From the NCBI GenBank assembly GCA_002493835.1, contig DLAA01000137.1, forward strand, positions 1-27,329: 27,329 nucleotides of DNA, written 5' to 3'. The notes beneath the pieces were generated by a model. That model saw only the letters and a program-made list of their open reading frames with translations, was not told the origin of the DNA and searched no databases. The DNA comes from Lachnospiraceae bacterium UBA7060 (lineage in GTDB: Bacteria > Bacillota > Clostridia > Lachnospirales > Lachnospiraceae). The translations under genes were made by a program, and so were the position numbers. Below are positions 7,999 to 14,887 of the stretch, piece by piece (the first letter of the stretch is position 1; the number at the start of each line of letters is the position of its first letter).

Positions 7999-9699
7999 TC
8001 ACTGCCATATAGATTTCATACCTGCAAGCTCTGCCAGCGCAATCTTTTCCGGCTCATCGGCATACAGCTCAAAACAGCCATTCTTCGAAGTGTTATAAAA
8101 TATCTTCGTGCCTGCCGCCTCTCCTTCATTCACAAAAACTTCCACAACCCTTCGATCCATATAAATTTCCAATGTCCGCACTTCCTCTACTTCCGCCCCA
8201 AAGTAGATTCCTTCGCTTTTGACTCCTTCAGTCACTATCTGCAAACCGTCACGTCCATGAATGAGAGAGAGCGACTTCTCCCCATCCCTGCCGAGCAATA
8301 TCGAGAAAAAAGGATTTCCATTGAATCTCATTTCCGCTCTGTACGCATTGCCTGTAATCTCCTTCATTTCCACGTTCTCACCCCCGCCCCGATAGAGGAT
8401 ATCACCCTTTAGAGACAAGATTTCCCGAACCGGCGCCATGTACAATTTCCCTTCCCTGATATGAAGTTCCCTGGGGATTGTCACACTGCCGTAAGCGCCG
8501 TTTTCACAGGCCTCATGTTCCTTATAAAAATCGGAAATCCAACCGACCATGATTCTCCTGCCTTGGTGCACAAAGCTCTGCGTTGCATAGCAGTTGCTCC
8601 CAAAGTCAACCCAGCCGCTATTTTCTATTTCCAGCTTTCTCTCCTTCCAATCCCCGATATAATACCTGCACATCTGATATCTTCCGCCTTCGTCACGATG
8701 CTCCATCCACGCACCCATGGCCAGATATTTTCCATCCAACTCCATAAAATCCGGGCACTCAAAACAGCGAATCTTCTCTTGCTCCTCCAGCAGAAGAGGA
8801 TGTACGTATTCCCAATGTTCCATATCCCTTGATTCGTAAAGGAGAATTGCTCCCTGTCCTCCCGACGCGCTTCCAAGAACCATATACCATCGCTCCCCGA
8901 TCTGCAGTACCTTGGGGTCTCTGAAATCGAAGGAAGCTTCCCCCGGGCCGCGTTCTATCATACATTTTTCTTTCGAAAAGTGGATCATATCCCTGCTGCG
9001 CATCATCCACTGCTGCTCCACAGTATCCCCACAGTCTATCAGCGGTCCTTTATGCCTTGTCAGGTAAAATATTACCTCGTCCTCCATAGCCACCGCACAT
9101 CCTGAAAATGCCCCGCCCTTAATCTCCTCCGGTCTCTCCAGAATCTCTGCCTGCGGCTCCAGCACTACAGGCAGATGCGACCAATGAATCAAGTCACAGC
9201 TGACCGCATGTCCCCAGTACATATTCGACCACTCCTGCCCATGGGGATTAAACTGATAAAACATGTGATAATAGCCCTTGAACCAACACATGCCATTGGG
9301 ATCGTTCATCCAGTTTTTCCAGGGTGAAAAATGGTATGTCTCCCGCGTCGGCTGGTCATACCAAGCTGCCTGATCCGCTATGGCAAAACGCCCGTCTGTC
9401 TGCCGCCTTTCCAGATAACATACCCCCGTCTCCAAAATGTCCTCATTTCCGCTCAGATAACAGAGGGAAACTTCGCAGGATTCACACAAAATCTCATAAT
9501 CCGTATCTTGCTGCACCTGGAACTTCAACCACGCGTGATATGTTTTACCCGCCGCCTGCACCATGCCGTTCTGTCCTTCCCCATCATTTTCCCCTCCCGA
9601 ACTGACATGCTTCACAGGGAAAACCCGGACCAGTCCGCCTGCTGCCGTCTGTTTCGCAAAAATCTCCAAACAAGTATACTGCCCTGTATTCATTTCCAT
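7999..9699 (-). CDS. GH32 beta-fructosidase (sucrose / fructo-oligosaccharide hydrolase), intracellular
   Basis: Glycoside hydrolase family 32 enzyme cleaving terminal beta-fructosyl units of sucrose, inulin-type or levan-type oligosaccharides. The three catalytic motifs are present: WMNDPNG (residues 130-136, nucleophile Asp133), FRDP (259-262, transition-state Asp261) and ECPD (314-317, acid/base Glu314). A five-bladed propeller of about 300 residues is followed by a C-terminal beta-sandwich. About 115 residues precede the WMNDPNG motif, longer than in SacA-like enzymes, and may form an extra beta domain. There is no signal peptide, so it acts in the cytoplasm on sugar imported by the ABC system encoded just downstream. 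ATG 9699 is used here; ATG 9693, two codons later, has better spacing from GGGAG. Sucrose-6-phosphate hydrolase is less likely, because no PTS gene is nearby. Confidence 0.94.
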   Translation of the reverse strand: MEMNTGQYTCLEIFAKQTAAGGLVRVFPVKHVSSGGENDGEGQNGMVQAAGKTYHAWLKFQVQQDTDYEILCESCEVSLCYLSGNEDILETGVCYLERRQTDGRFAIADQAAWYDQPTRETYHFSPWKNWMNDPNGMCWFKGYYHMFYQFNPHGQEWSNMYWGHAVSCDLIHWSHLPVVLEPQAEILERPEEIKGGAFSGCAVAMEDEVIFYLTRHKGPLIDCGDTVEQQWMMRSRDMIHFSKEKCMIERGPGEASFDFRDPKVLQIGERWYMVLGSASGGQGAILLYESRDMEHWEYVHPLLLEEQEKIRCFECPDFMELDGKYLAMGAWMEHRDEGGRYQMCRYYIGDWKERKLEIENSGWVDFGSNCYATQSFVHQGRRIMVGWISDFYKEHEACENGAYGSVTIPRELHIREGKLYMAPVREILSLKGDILYRGGGENVEMKEITGNAYRAEMRFNGNPFFSILLGRDGEKSLSLIHGRDGLQIVTEGVKSEGIYFGAEVEEVRTLEIYMDRRVVEVFVNEGEAAGTKIFYNTSKNGCFELYADEPEKIALAELAGMKSIWQ

Positions 9700-9744
9700 C
9701 TCCCTTCCTATCCATTCTCTATGTTTACAACACCATGGTATTGT

Positions 9745-9760
9745 GTGGAACCGTTTCTAT
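9745..9760. promoter_or_regulatory. LacI- or CcpA-type operator, downstream site
   Basis: GTGGAACCGTTTCTAT contains TGGAACCGTTTCTA, which matches the CG-centred LacI/GalR pattern TGNAANCGNTNNCA except at one position. It lies about 45-60 bases upstream of the GH32 start and about 80 bases from the second site. It could be bound by the local LacI regulator or be a catabolite (CcpA cre) site. Confidence 0.55.
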
Positions 9761-9796
9761 CTATTTTCCCCTTTCTTCTGTTCTTCTCATTCTCCT

Positions 9797-9802
9797 ATTA
9801 TA
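9797..9802 (-). promoter_or_regulatory. -10 box of the GH32 operon promoter
   Basis: TATAAT on the minus strand, about 100 bases upstream of the GH32 start and between the two operators. A clear -35 hexamer at 16-18 bases is not visible, because the upstream DNA is A/T-rich. Confidence 0.5.
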
Positions 9803-9821
9803 CATATTTACAACATTTATT

Positions 9822-9841
9822 TTATGGAACCCGTTCCATAA
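9822..9841. promoter_or_regulatory. LacI-type operator, upstream site (perfect 9-bp dyad)
   Basis: TTATGGAAC-CC-GTTCCATAA is a perfect 9-base inverted repeat around a CC centre. It lies 19 bases upstream of the -10 box, covering or abutting the -35 region of the GH32 promoter. It is the best candidate site for the LacI regulator encoded 200 bases upstream. With the site at 9745-9760 it could allow repression by looping. Confidence 0.65.
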
Positions 9842-9903
9842 CTTGATTATATTTCCACAATAGTTATTTGTCAATCACCAGACATATTTTTTACCCTATA
9901 TAC

Positions 9904-9946
9904 AAAAAAGCAGGGGTTGTTTTTGTACACATTGCACAACCCCTGC
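9904..9946 (-). terminator. Rho-independent terminator of the lacI-type gene
   Basis: Minus strand: GCAGGGGTTGT (9936-9946 arm) pairs perfectly over 11 bp with ACAACCCCTGC (9910-9920 arm), followed by TTTTTT (9904-9909). It lies about 100 bases after the regulator stop codon and separates the regulator from the GH32 operon. The remaining gap sequence 9947-10043 shows nothing else. Confidence 0.9.
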
Positions 9947-10043
9947 CACATTCTCAACTATGTATTTTTATACTAGTATGATCCACCTGATACCAGCAGG
10001 CAGCCTTTGACGCCAGCCTTACCGATCACTGTCACACTTCCTG

Positions 10044-11039
10044 TTAAGCGCCTTCCCTCTCTGCCTTGGTCGTTCCTCCATAACAGACCTCCACATTCAA
10101 TATCTGCCGGTGCAGAATATCCCTTCGCTGTTCAATCTGATCAAGCAGTGTATTTACCGACACCTCTGCCAGAAGCGGCACGTTCTGTCTGATTGCCGTG
10201 ATATGCGGATACACCATCTTCGTCACGCTTGTAGCGTCGAATCCCACCAAACTGATATCCTCCGGTATATGCATCCCTCTCTGACTTGCCATGTTCATAT
10301 ACGCCACAACTCCCAAATCTCCCGCAAATATCCCATCAATATCAGAATACCCGTCCACAAGGTTCCGCGCCGCCTCATAAAAAGCCTCCCAGCTAAACAC
10401 GTTCCAATCCATCGATATCGACCGCACCCTGACATGATGATCTTCCAACTTCTTTTGAAAAACCAAATGCCTTTCATTCGCCAGAATGTGCGGGGAAACG
10501 CCGGCAATCTGCAAAACATTTTTCCTGCCGTCCCGAATCATCAATTCCGCCGCCAACTCGCCACCCATCATGTGGTCACTACCCACAATCGGTATCTTCG
10601 GCCCAAAATCACGGTCAATGGAGACAATCGGCTTCTCGTGTCTCAAATATTCCTCTCCGTCAAGACAATGGGATCCTGTGATAATTCCATCCACGATATT
10701 TCGCTCCAGCATATCGAGATATTCCCGCTCCCTATCGCTGACACCCACGGCATTACAGACCATCGTTTTATATCCCTGCTTATAAAGCTGCATCTCTATA
10801 TGTTTGACCAGACAGGAAAAGAACGGATGATCCAAATCCGGTACAATCACACCCACAATCCCGCTCCTGTTACGGAAAAGGTTCCGCGCCAGCTCATTGG
10901 GCGTATAATTCAATTTCTGTACTGCCTTATCTATCTTTTTACGCGTCGCGGGAGAAACATATCCTGTATTATTGATTGCCCGTGATACCGTTCCCACGCC
11001 AACACCGGCTTCCCTCGCCACGTCCTTGATGCTTGCCAT
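10044..11039 (-). CDS. LacI/GalR-family transcriptional regulator of the GH32 transport operon
   Basis: DNA-binding repressor of the LacI/GalR family, 331 residues. The N-terminal helix-turn-helix is textbook: IKDVAREAGVGVGTVSRAINN (residues 4-24), followed by the hinge region near NELARNLFRNRSG (about 48-60). The rest is a periplasmic-binding-protein-like effector domain (GIVGVIVPDLDHPFF; a C-terminal part with ISLVGFD). The start ATG follows AAGGAG. The gene has its own promoter (11079-11107) and terminator. The adjacent operators and GH32 operon suggest control by sucrose, fructose or a fructo-oligosaccharide; the effector is inferred from context only. Confidence 0.93.
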   Translation of the reverse strand: MASIKDVAREAGVGVGTVSRAINNTGYVSPATRKKIDKAVQKLNYTPNELARNLFRNRSGIVGVIVPDLDHPFFSCLVKHIEMQLYKQGYKTMVCNAVGVSDREREYLDMLERNIVDGIITGSHCLDGEEYLRHEKPIVSIDRDFGPKIPIVGSDHMMGGELAAELMIRDGRKNVLQIAGVSPHILANERHLVFQKKLEDHHVRVRSISMDWNVFSWEAFYEAARNLVDGYSDIDGIFAGDLGVVAYMNMASQRGMHIPEDISLVGFDATSVTKMVYPHITAIRQNVPLLAEVSVNTLLDQIEQRRDILHRQILNVEVCYGGTTKAEREGA

Positions 11040-11078
11040 AACTGCTGCTCCTTATACATTTATCTCCCTCATTTTTCC

Positions 11079-11107
11079 AGTATACTCTAAAAAGCAGCTG
11101 TGCTCAA
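11079..11107 (-). promoter_or_regulatory. Promoter of the lacI-type gene
   Basis: TTGAGC (11102-11107), 17-base spacer, TATACT (11079-11084) on the minus strand, about 40 bases upstream of the regulator start. It has the spacing of a housekeeping sigma promoter and lies just after the spoVT terminator. Confidence 0.6.
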
Positions 11108-11124
11108 CTCTCTTTCCCATACGA

Positions 11125-11168
11125 AAAATCCGGAGAGACGCCAAATCTACCAACGCCCTCCGGGTTTT
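11125..11168 (-). terminator. Terminator of spoVT
   Basis: Minus strand: CCGGAG (11158-11163 arm) pairs with CTCCGG (11130-11135 arm) across a 22-base loop, followed by ATTTTTC. It begins a few bases after the spoVT stop codon. The stem is short, but position and U-run are right. Confidence 0.65.
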
Positions 11169-11173
11169 TATCC

Positions 11174-11716
11174 TCACTGCTCCATTTGTCTGCCAAGAAA
11201 CCCTGCAGCCGACTGAATCAATTTCTGTTCCACCTCACCCATCTTTGACTTATGATCCATCTCCACCAGAATCACTGAGCCGATCACATCCCCCTCACAG
11301 ATGATGGGGCTGATAGCCTCATGATGAAATTCATCTGCGTCATTGCTGACTTGAATAAAGTTTCTATCACCTTTTGTCGCCACCACACTCTCCCTGTTGT
11401 CAATTTTTTCCTCCAGCTCCCTGCTGATAGACTTGCCCAGGAGATTTTTCATGCCGCCCGAAACCGCGATAAACTGATCTCTATCTGAAATCATGGCAAT
11501 GTGGCCGGAAACCTGCGCCATACTCTCCGCATATTGTTTCGCAAAAGTGCCCATCTCTCCTATGGGAGAATATTTCTTCAGAATAATTTCTCCCTCTCTA
11601 TCGGTATATATCTCCAGCGGGTCCGCCTCTCTGATCCGCAGAGTCCTGCGGATCTCCTTTGGAATTACGATACGTCCCAGATCATCTATTCTTCTGACAA
11701 TACCTGTTGCTTTCAT
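11174..11716 (-). CDS. spoVT: Stage V sporulation protein T (AbrB-type regulator with GAF domain)
   Basis: Transcriptional regulator of late forespore genes. Residues 1-50 form the swapped-hairpin AbrB DNA-binding domain: MKATGIVRRIDDLGRIVIPKEIRRTLRIREADPLEI is nearly the SpoVT consensus in segments such as IVRRIDDLGRIVIPKEIR. Residues about 55-180 form a GAF-like domain (ESMAQVSGHIAMISDRDQ; PIICEGDVIGSVILV). The length of 180 residues matches the family (about 178). GGAGG lies upstream of the ATG. In Bacillus subtilis spoVT follows mfd and is made under sigma G; here it lies about 8 kb downstream of mfd, separated by metabolic and cell-wall genes. Confidence 0.96.
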   Translation of the reverse strand: MKATGIVRRIDDLGRIVIPKEIRRTLRIREADPLEIYTDREGEIILKKYSPIGEMGTFAKQYAESMAQVSGHIAMISDRDQFIAVSGGMKNLLGKSISRELEEKIDNRESVVATKGDRNFIQVSNDADEFHHEAISPIICEGDVIGSVILVEMDHKSKMGEVEQKLIQSAAGFLGRQMEQ

Positions 11717-11768
11717 ATCCTATAACCTCCATCTACAAGTTGTAGTTAATTTTTGTTTTATGTTTTAC

Positions 11769-11797
11769 TATTATTTGTAGAGTAGGAAATTATATAC
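11769..11797 (-). promoter_or_regulatory. Possible forespore (sigma G/F-like) promoter of spoVT
   Basis: On the minus strand GTATA (11793-11797), a 17-base spacer and AATAATA (11769-11775) resemble the sigma G/F pattern GYATR - CATAMTA with one mismatch in the -10. SpoVT is known to be sigma G-dependent in Bacillus. A 13-base palindrome CTACAAGTTGTAG (11733-11745) lies between this site and the ribosome binding site. The A/T-rich context makes chance matches likely. Confidence 0.3.
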
Positions 11798-11844
11798 ATC
11801 CAGTTGTTATTCACTCCATTATTGACAAAATATTTCTTTAAAAG

Positions 11845-11877
11845 GTTTTTAGGCAGCCGCGGCGGCTTTTTAAAAAC
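11845..11877. repeat. Imperfect inverted repeat in the spoVT / nitroreductase divergent region
   Basis: GTTTTTA (11845-11851) pairs with TAAAAAC (11871-11877), and inside it AGCCG (11855-11859) pairs with CGGCT (11863-11867) around a CGG loop. A 3x3 mismatch separates the two stems. CGGCT is followed by TTTTT on the plus strand, so it resembles a terminator or attenuator, although no gene lies upstream on that strand. The remaining part of 11717-11982 contains only weak -10-like sites such as TATACT (11921-11926). Confidence 0.4.
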
Positions 11878-11982
11878 TGCGATCTCACCATTCAGTATTT
11901 ATTTGTTGAAAACAATATATTATACTGGTTGTGTCAACGATATAAGAATGGAAAAGTTTGAATACCTACATGGAGGGAAGAA

Positions 11983-12711
11983 ATGTCCAATGAAATATTA
12001 AAATCTCTGTATGAAAGAAAATCGGTCCGCATATTTACCGAGGAAGAAATTACTGACGAGGACAAAAAGCGTATTTTGGAGGCGGCATTACAGGCGCCTT
12101 CGGCGGGCTGTCAGTTATTGTATACAATTCTCGACATCACGAATGAAAGTAAAAAAGAAAAGCTTGCCATATTGTGTGACAACCAGCTCTTCATGGCAAA
12201 AGCAAAAATGATGCTTGTATTTTGTGCGGACTGCCAGAAATGGCTTTCCTTTTATGAGGAGGCAGGACTGAAACCGCGCAATCCTGGCGTCGGTGATTTG
12301 CTTCTTGCTGTGGAGGACGCGCTGATCGCGGCGCAAAATGCGGTGACTGCAGCAGAAAGTCTCGGAATCGGCTCCTGTTATATCGGTGATGTTATGGAAA
12401 ATGCAGAAGAAATGAAAACGCTTTTACAGCTTCCTAAATATGTGTACCCCGCATGTCTGCTCATTTTCGGACATCCAACCAAACAGCAGAAAGAACGTAA
12501 AAAGCCGGAGCGGTTTCTGGCATCGGACATCGTCTGTGAAAATGTCTACCAGGAGAAGAGCGGCACGCAGATCCGGGAAATGTTTTCGGAAAAAACTGGC
12601 GCTAAAAGCTATGATGAATGGATGGAGGCTTTCTGGAGGCGAAAATACGAGTCAGATTTTTCCAGAGAAATGAACCGTTCTATGGAAGTATATCTGCGGG
12701 ACTTCCGCTAG
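11983..12711 (+). CDS. Nitroreductase family FMN oxidoreductase (NfrA-like)
   Basis: Flavoprotein of the nitroreductase superfamily, expected to use NAD(P)H to reduce nitro compounds, quinones or flavins in the cytoplasm. The FMN-phosphate-binding motif RKSVR is at residues 12-16, APSAGCQ at 38-44, and the Gly-rich segment SLGIGSCYIGDV at about 126-138, followed by PACLLIFGHP. The C-terminal extension of about 65 residues (ASDIVCENVYQ through YLRDFR) is common in the NfrA-like branch. The start ATG follows GGAGGGAAGAA. Its physiological substrate cannot be told from the sequence. It is one of only two plus-strand genes here, divergent from spoVT. Confidence 0.92.
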   Translation: MSNEILKSLYERKSVRIFTEEEITDEDKKRILEAALQAPSAGCQLLYTILDITNESKKEKLAILCDNQLFMAKAKMMLVFCADCQKWLSFYEEAGLKPRNPGVGDLLLAVEDALIAAQNAVTAAESLGIGSCYIGDVMENAEEMKTLLQLPKYVYPACLLIFGHPTKQQKERKKPERFLASDIVCENVYQEKSGTQIREMFSEKTGAKSYDEWMEAFWRRKYESDFSREMNRSMEVYLRDFR

Positions 12712-12748
12712 CGAAAAACCATTTGTTGATGCAAAATGAGATCAATCA

Positions 12749-12757
12749 TGTTATACT
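12749..12757 (+). promoter_or_regulatory. Extended -10 promoter of the carbonic anhydrase gene
   Basis: TGTTATACT is an extended -10 (TGnTATACT). Transcription would start near 12763-12765, right at the 5' arm of the inverted-repeat leader. No good -35 is seen, as is usual for extended -10 promoters. Confidence 0.5.
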
Positions 12758-12764
12758 TTTGTTA

Positions 12765-12880
12765 GTCAATACCCCGCCGCAAGCAACGGGCATGGAATTT
12801 ATCCCGGGGTTATTGACCCTCGCGGCATTCGTCAATTGTTCGTGCAAGTACGGCCTCTTGGCTCATTGTTCGCGGGAATC
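12765..12880 (+). ncRNA. Structured leader or dispersed inverted-repeat element upstream of carbonic anhydrase
   Basis: GTCAATACCCCG (12765-12776) pairs with CGGGGTTATTGAC (12805-12817) with one bulged base, enclosing a small CCG...CGG hairpin. Immediately afterwards CTCGCG (12819-12824) can pair with CGCGGG (12870-12875). The segment is G/C-richer than its flanks and sits between a candidate promoter and the GGAGG of the carbonic anhydrase gene. It may be a cis-acting RNA leader or a copy of a dispersed intergenic element. I do not recognise a named riboswitch class. No convincing start codon with a ribosome binding site opens a protein here. Confidence 0.4.
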
Positions 12881-12930
12881 AATTCAGATGCGCAGATATC
12901 AATAAAATAAAGAAACGGAGGTATAAAACC

Positions 12931-13494
12931 ATGGCACATCAAAATTTACCCGCTGCTGAAGCTTTATCAAAACTAAAAGAGGGAAACAAACATTATCTGA
13001 CCGTTTCCAGCAATCCCGGCGATGTATCCCCTCAGATCAGACAGAAAACCTGCGATGAAGGACAGACACCCTATGCCATCGTCATTACCTGCTCAGATTC
13101 CCGTGTAATCCCGGAGAGCATTTTTACAGCAGGTATTGGTGAGTTGTTCACAATCCGTGTCGCAGGAAACGTGATGGATCATCACCAGCTTGGGAGTGTT
13201 GAGTACGCGGCGGATCATCTTGGCACCAACCTTGTCGTTGTACTAGGACACACCCACTGCGGCGCTGTTGGAGCAGCACTCACAAGCAGTCCTGACGGGT
13301 TTGTAAAATACATAACTGACGAGATCAAAAAAGCAATTGGCGATGAGAAGGATGAACTGGCAGCCAGCCGCTTAAATGTGGAGAGAAGCGTTTCCATCAT
13401 CAAAGAGCAGCTTAAACTCACTGATGAATCTCCTCTCAAGGTGTGCGGCGCCATTTATCACATCGACACTGGATTGGTGGAATTTATGGAATAG
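12931..13494 (+). CDS. Beta-class carbonic anhydrase
   Basis: Zinc enzyme interconverting CO2 and bicarbonate in the cytoplasm. The beta-class signature is complete: CSDSR (Cys54, Asp56, Arg58) and HTHC (His107, Cys110), giving the Cys-His-Cys zinc site and the Asp-Arg dyad; GHTHCGAVGAA is the second family signature. The length of 187 residues is normal for small bacterial beta-CAs. The start ATG follows GGAGG with 9-base spacing. It has its own candidate promoter, a structured leader and a strong terminator, so it appears to be monocistronic. It probably supplies bicarbonate for carboxylations. Confidence 0.96.
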   Translation: MAHQNLPAAEALSKLKEGNKHYLTVSSNPGDVSPQIRQKTCDEGQTPYAIVITCSDSRVIPESIFTAGIGELFTIRVAGNVMDHHQLGSVEYAADHLGTNLVVVLGHTHCGAVGAALTSSPDGFVKYITDEIKKAIGDEKDELAASRLNVERSVSIIKEQLKLTDESPLKVCGAIYHIDTGLVEFME

Positions 13495-13502
13495 TCAAGA
13501 AG

Positions 13503-13539
13503 AAACACCGCTCTTGTATCACTACAAGGCGGTGTTTTT
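13503..13539 (+). terminator. Terminator of the carbonic anhydrase gene
   Basis: AAACACCGCTCTTGT (13503-13517), loop ATCACT, ACAAGGCGGTGTTT (13524-13537) with one bulged T, then a T run to 13539. It starts 9 bases after the stop codon. It lies between convergent genes and might also act weakly for the opposing ddl gene. Confidence 0.92.
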
Positions 13540-13589
13540 ATCCTCCTGGAAATTATGATTGTTCCCGTTGGCAATTGTTTTTTCATCTT

Positions 13590-14771
13590 TTACTTCTTTA
13601 CACCCTTTGCGCCGGATAAATTCGCTCCCTGTAAAATATTACTGTCAAAGGAGGTCATCATGCTCTGCTCCTCCCTCTCCCTCTTGAGCGCCAGCTTTAC
13701 CATATCATCCAAAAGCTCCGCATAAGGCTTTCCCAAAGCCTCCCAGAGATAAAAAGCAAGCGAACCCGGAATGGGATTGATTTCATTTACATACACTTGA
13801 TCCGTATCCTTATCAATCATAAAATCAATTCTTGCTACACCGTTACAGCCAAGCACGCGAAAAGTATCCACCGCAAGACGTCTGATCTCTTCTCTCTTCT
13901 CCGATTCAAGCTTCGCCGGCAATTCTCTCTTTGCCGTTCTCATGCCCTCAGAACCGCCTTTGCCGCCCGCCACATACTTATCCTCATAGCTCAAAATTTC
14001 ATCGCTGGAAATCGGTTCCTCACATTCGGAAGCCTGTGCCTCCTCGTAATCCCCCAAAACCGCACAGTTAATCTCCCGCAGATTCATAATCGCCCGCTCC
14101 ACCAAAACTTTTGGCCCGAAGGTAAAGGCATATTCCAGTGCTTCCCTGAACTCCTCTCTGCTCTTTGCCACCTTAATTCCCACACTGGAGCCAAGATTGA
14201 CAGGTTTCACAATAACAGGGTATGCAATTTTGTTCTCTATCTTGTTGTAAATATCTTCTTCCTCTCTCTGATAGTCCTTCACGTGGATCGTCACACAATC
14301 AAGGACAGGGATGTCATTATCTTTTAACACCGTCTTCATCACATATTTATCCATCGTCACAGCCGACGCCATCACATCGCAGCCTGCAAACGGAATATTG
14401 TAATGGCGTAAAAAGCCCTGCAGAGAGCCATCCTCCACATTGGCGCCATGTACCACAGGAAAGGCCACATCGATCTGCGCCACCTCTGAATTTCCAAATT
14501 TCTTTTCCGGATACTGTATCAGCTTCACACAATTCTGCTCACACATCAGAAAGACCCGCGTACTCTTCTTTAACAATTCCGGAATATTCTTGTAGTTGGC
14601 AATATCCGCTATCGTTTCCCCTGTATAAAGCTCGTTTTCTTTTGTAATATAAATCGGAACCAAATCATATTTTTCTTTATCAAAAGCATTGTATGCTTGT
14701 AGACCGGAGATGACAGACACCTCATGTTCCACGCTCTTACCGCCAAAAAAAACTCCTACTCGAATTTTCAT
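13590..14771 (-). CDS. ddl: D-alanine--D-alanine ligase, divergent subgroup
   Basis: ATP-grasp ligase joining two D-alanines for peptidoglycan precursors. N-domain: VGVFFGGKSVEHEVSVISG (residues 5-23) and PVVHGANVEDGSLQGFL (105-121). ATP-grasp: VIVKPVNLGSSVGI (186-199), an omega-loop region with SYEDKYVAGG (261-270), RIDFMID (314-320) and NEINPIPGS (329-337). The last motif normally reads ENTxPGxT, so Thr to Pro and the following Ser-Leu-Ala are unusual. At 393 residues it is longer than typical Ddl (300-370) and has a C-terminal tail with SFDSNILQGANLSG. The SYEDKY omega loop keeps the Tyr of D-Ala-D-Ala ligases, so a Van-type D-lactate ligase is unlikely. It lies 116 bases downstream of the Mur ligase gene, consistent with feeding it D-Ala-D-Ala. 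Confidence 0.88.
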   Translation of the reverse strand: MKIRVGVFFGGKSVEHEVSVISGLQAYNAFDKEKYDLVPIYITKENELYTGETIADIANYKNIPELLKKSTRVFLMCEQNCVKLIQYPEKKFGNSEVAQIDVAFPVVHGANVEDGSLQGFLRHYNIPFAGCDVMASAVTMDKYVMKTVLKDNDIPVLDCVTIHVKDYQREEEDIYNKIENKIAYPVIVKPVNLGSSVGIKVAKSREEFREALEYAFTFGPKVLVERAIMNLREINCAVLGDYEEAQASECEEPISSDEILSYEDKYVAGGKGGSEGMRTAKRELPAKLESEKREEIRRLAVDTFRVLGCNGVARIDFMIDKDTDQVYVNEINPIPGSLAFYLWEALGKPYAELLDDMVKLALKREREEQSMMTSFDSNILQGANLSGAKGVKK

Positions 14772-14887
14772 TTTCCCTCGCTCCCTTTCCAGCCCTGCTC
14801 TTCATTTAAGCTTTTCACGCAAATCATGCATTCCTCTAGACCGCGTCTTTGACACTCTTTTTATTCCGTTTGGGCTCTCACACTATT

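Noticed and set aside
10110..10985. 291-codon plus-strand open frame
   Set aside because: It is the shadow of the LacI-type regulator, without start signals or recognisable motifs.
13590..14771. Vancomycin-resistance-type D-Ala-D-Lac ligase
   Set aside because: The omega-loop region keeps SYEDKY like D-Ala-D-Ala ligases, and no vanH- or vanX-like gene is nearby.
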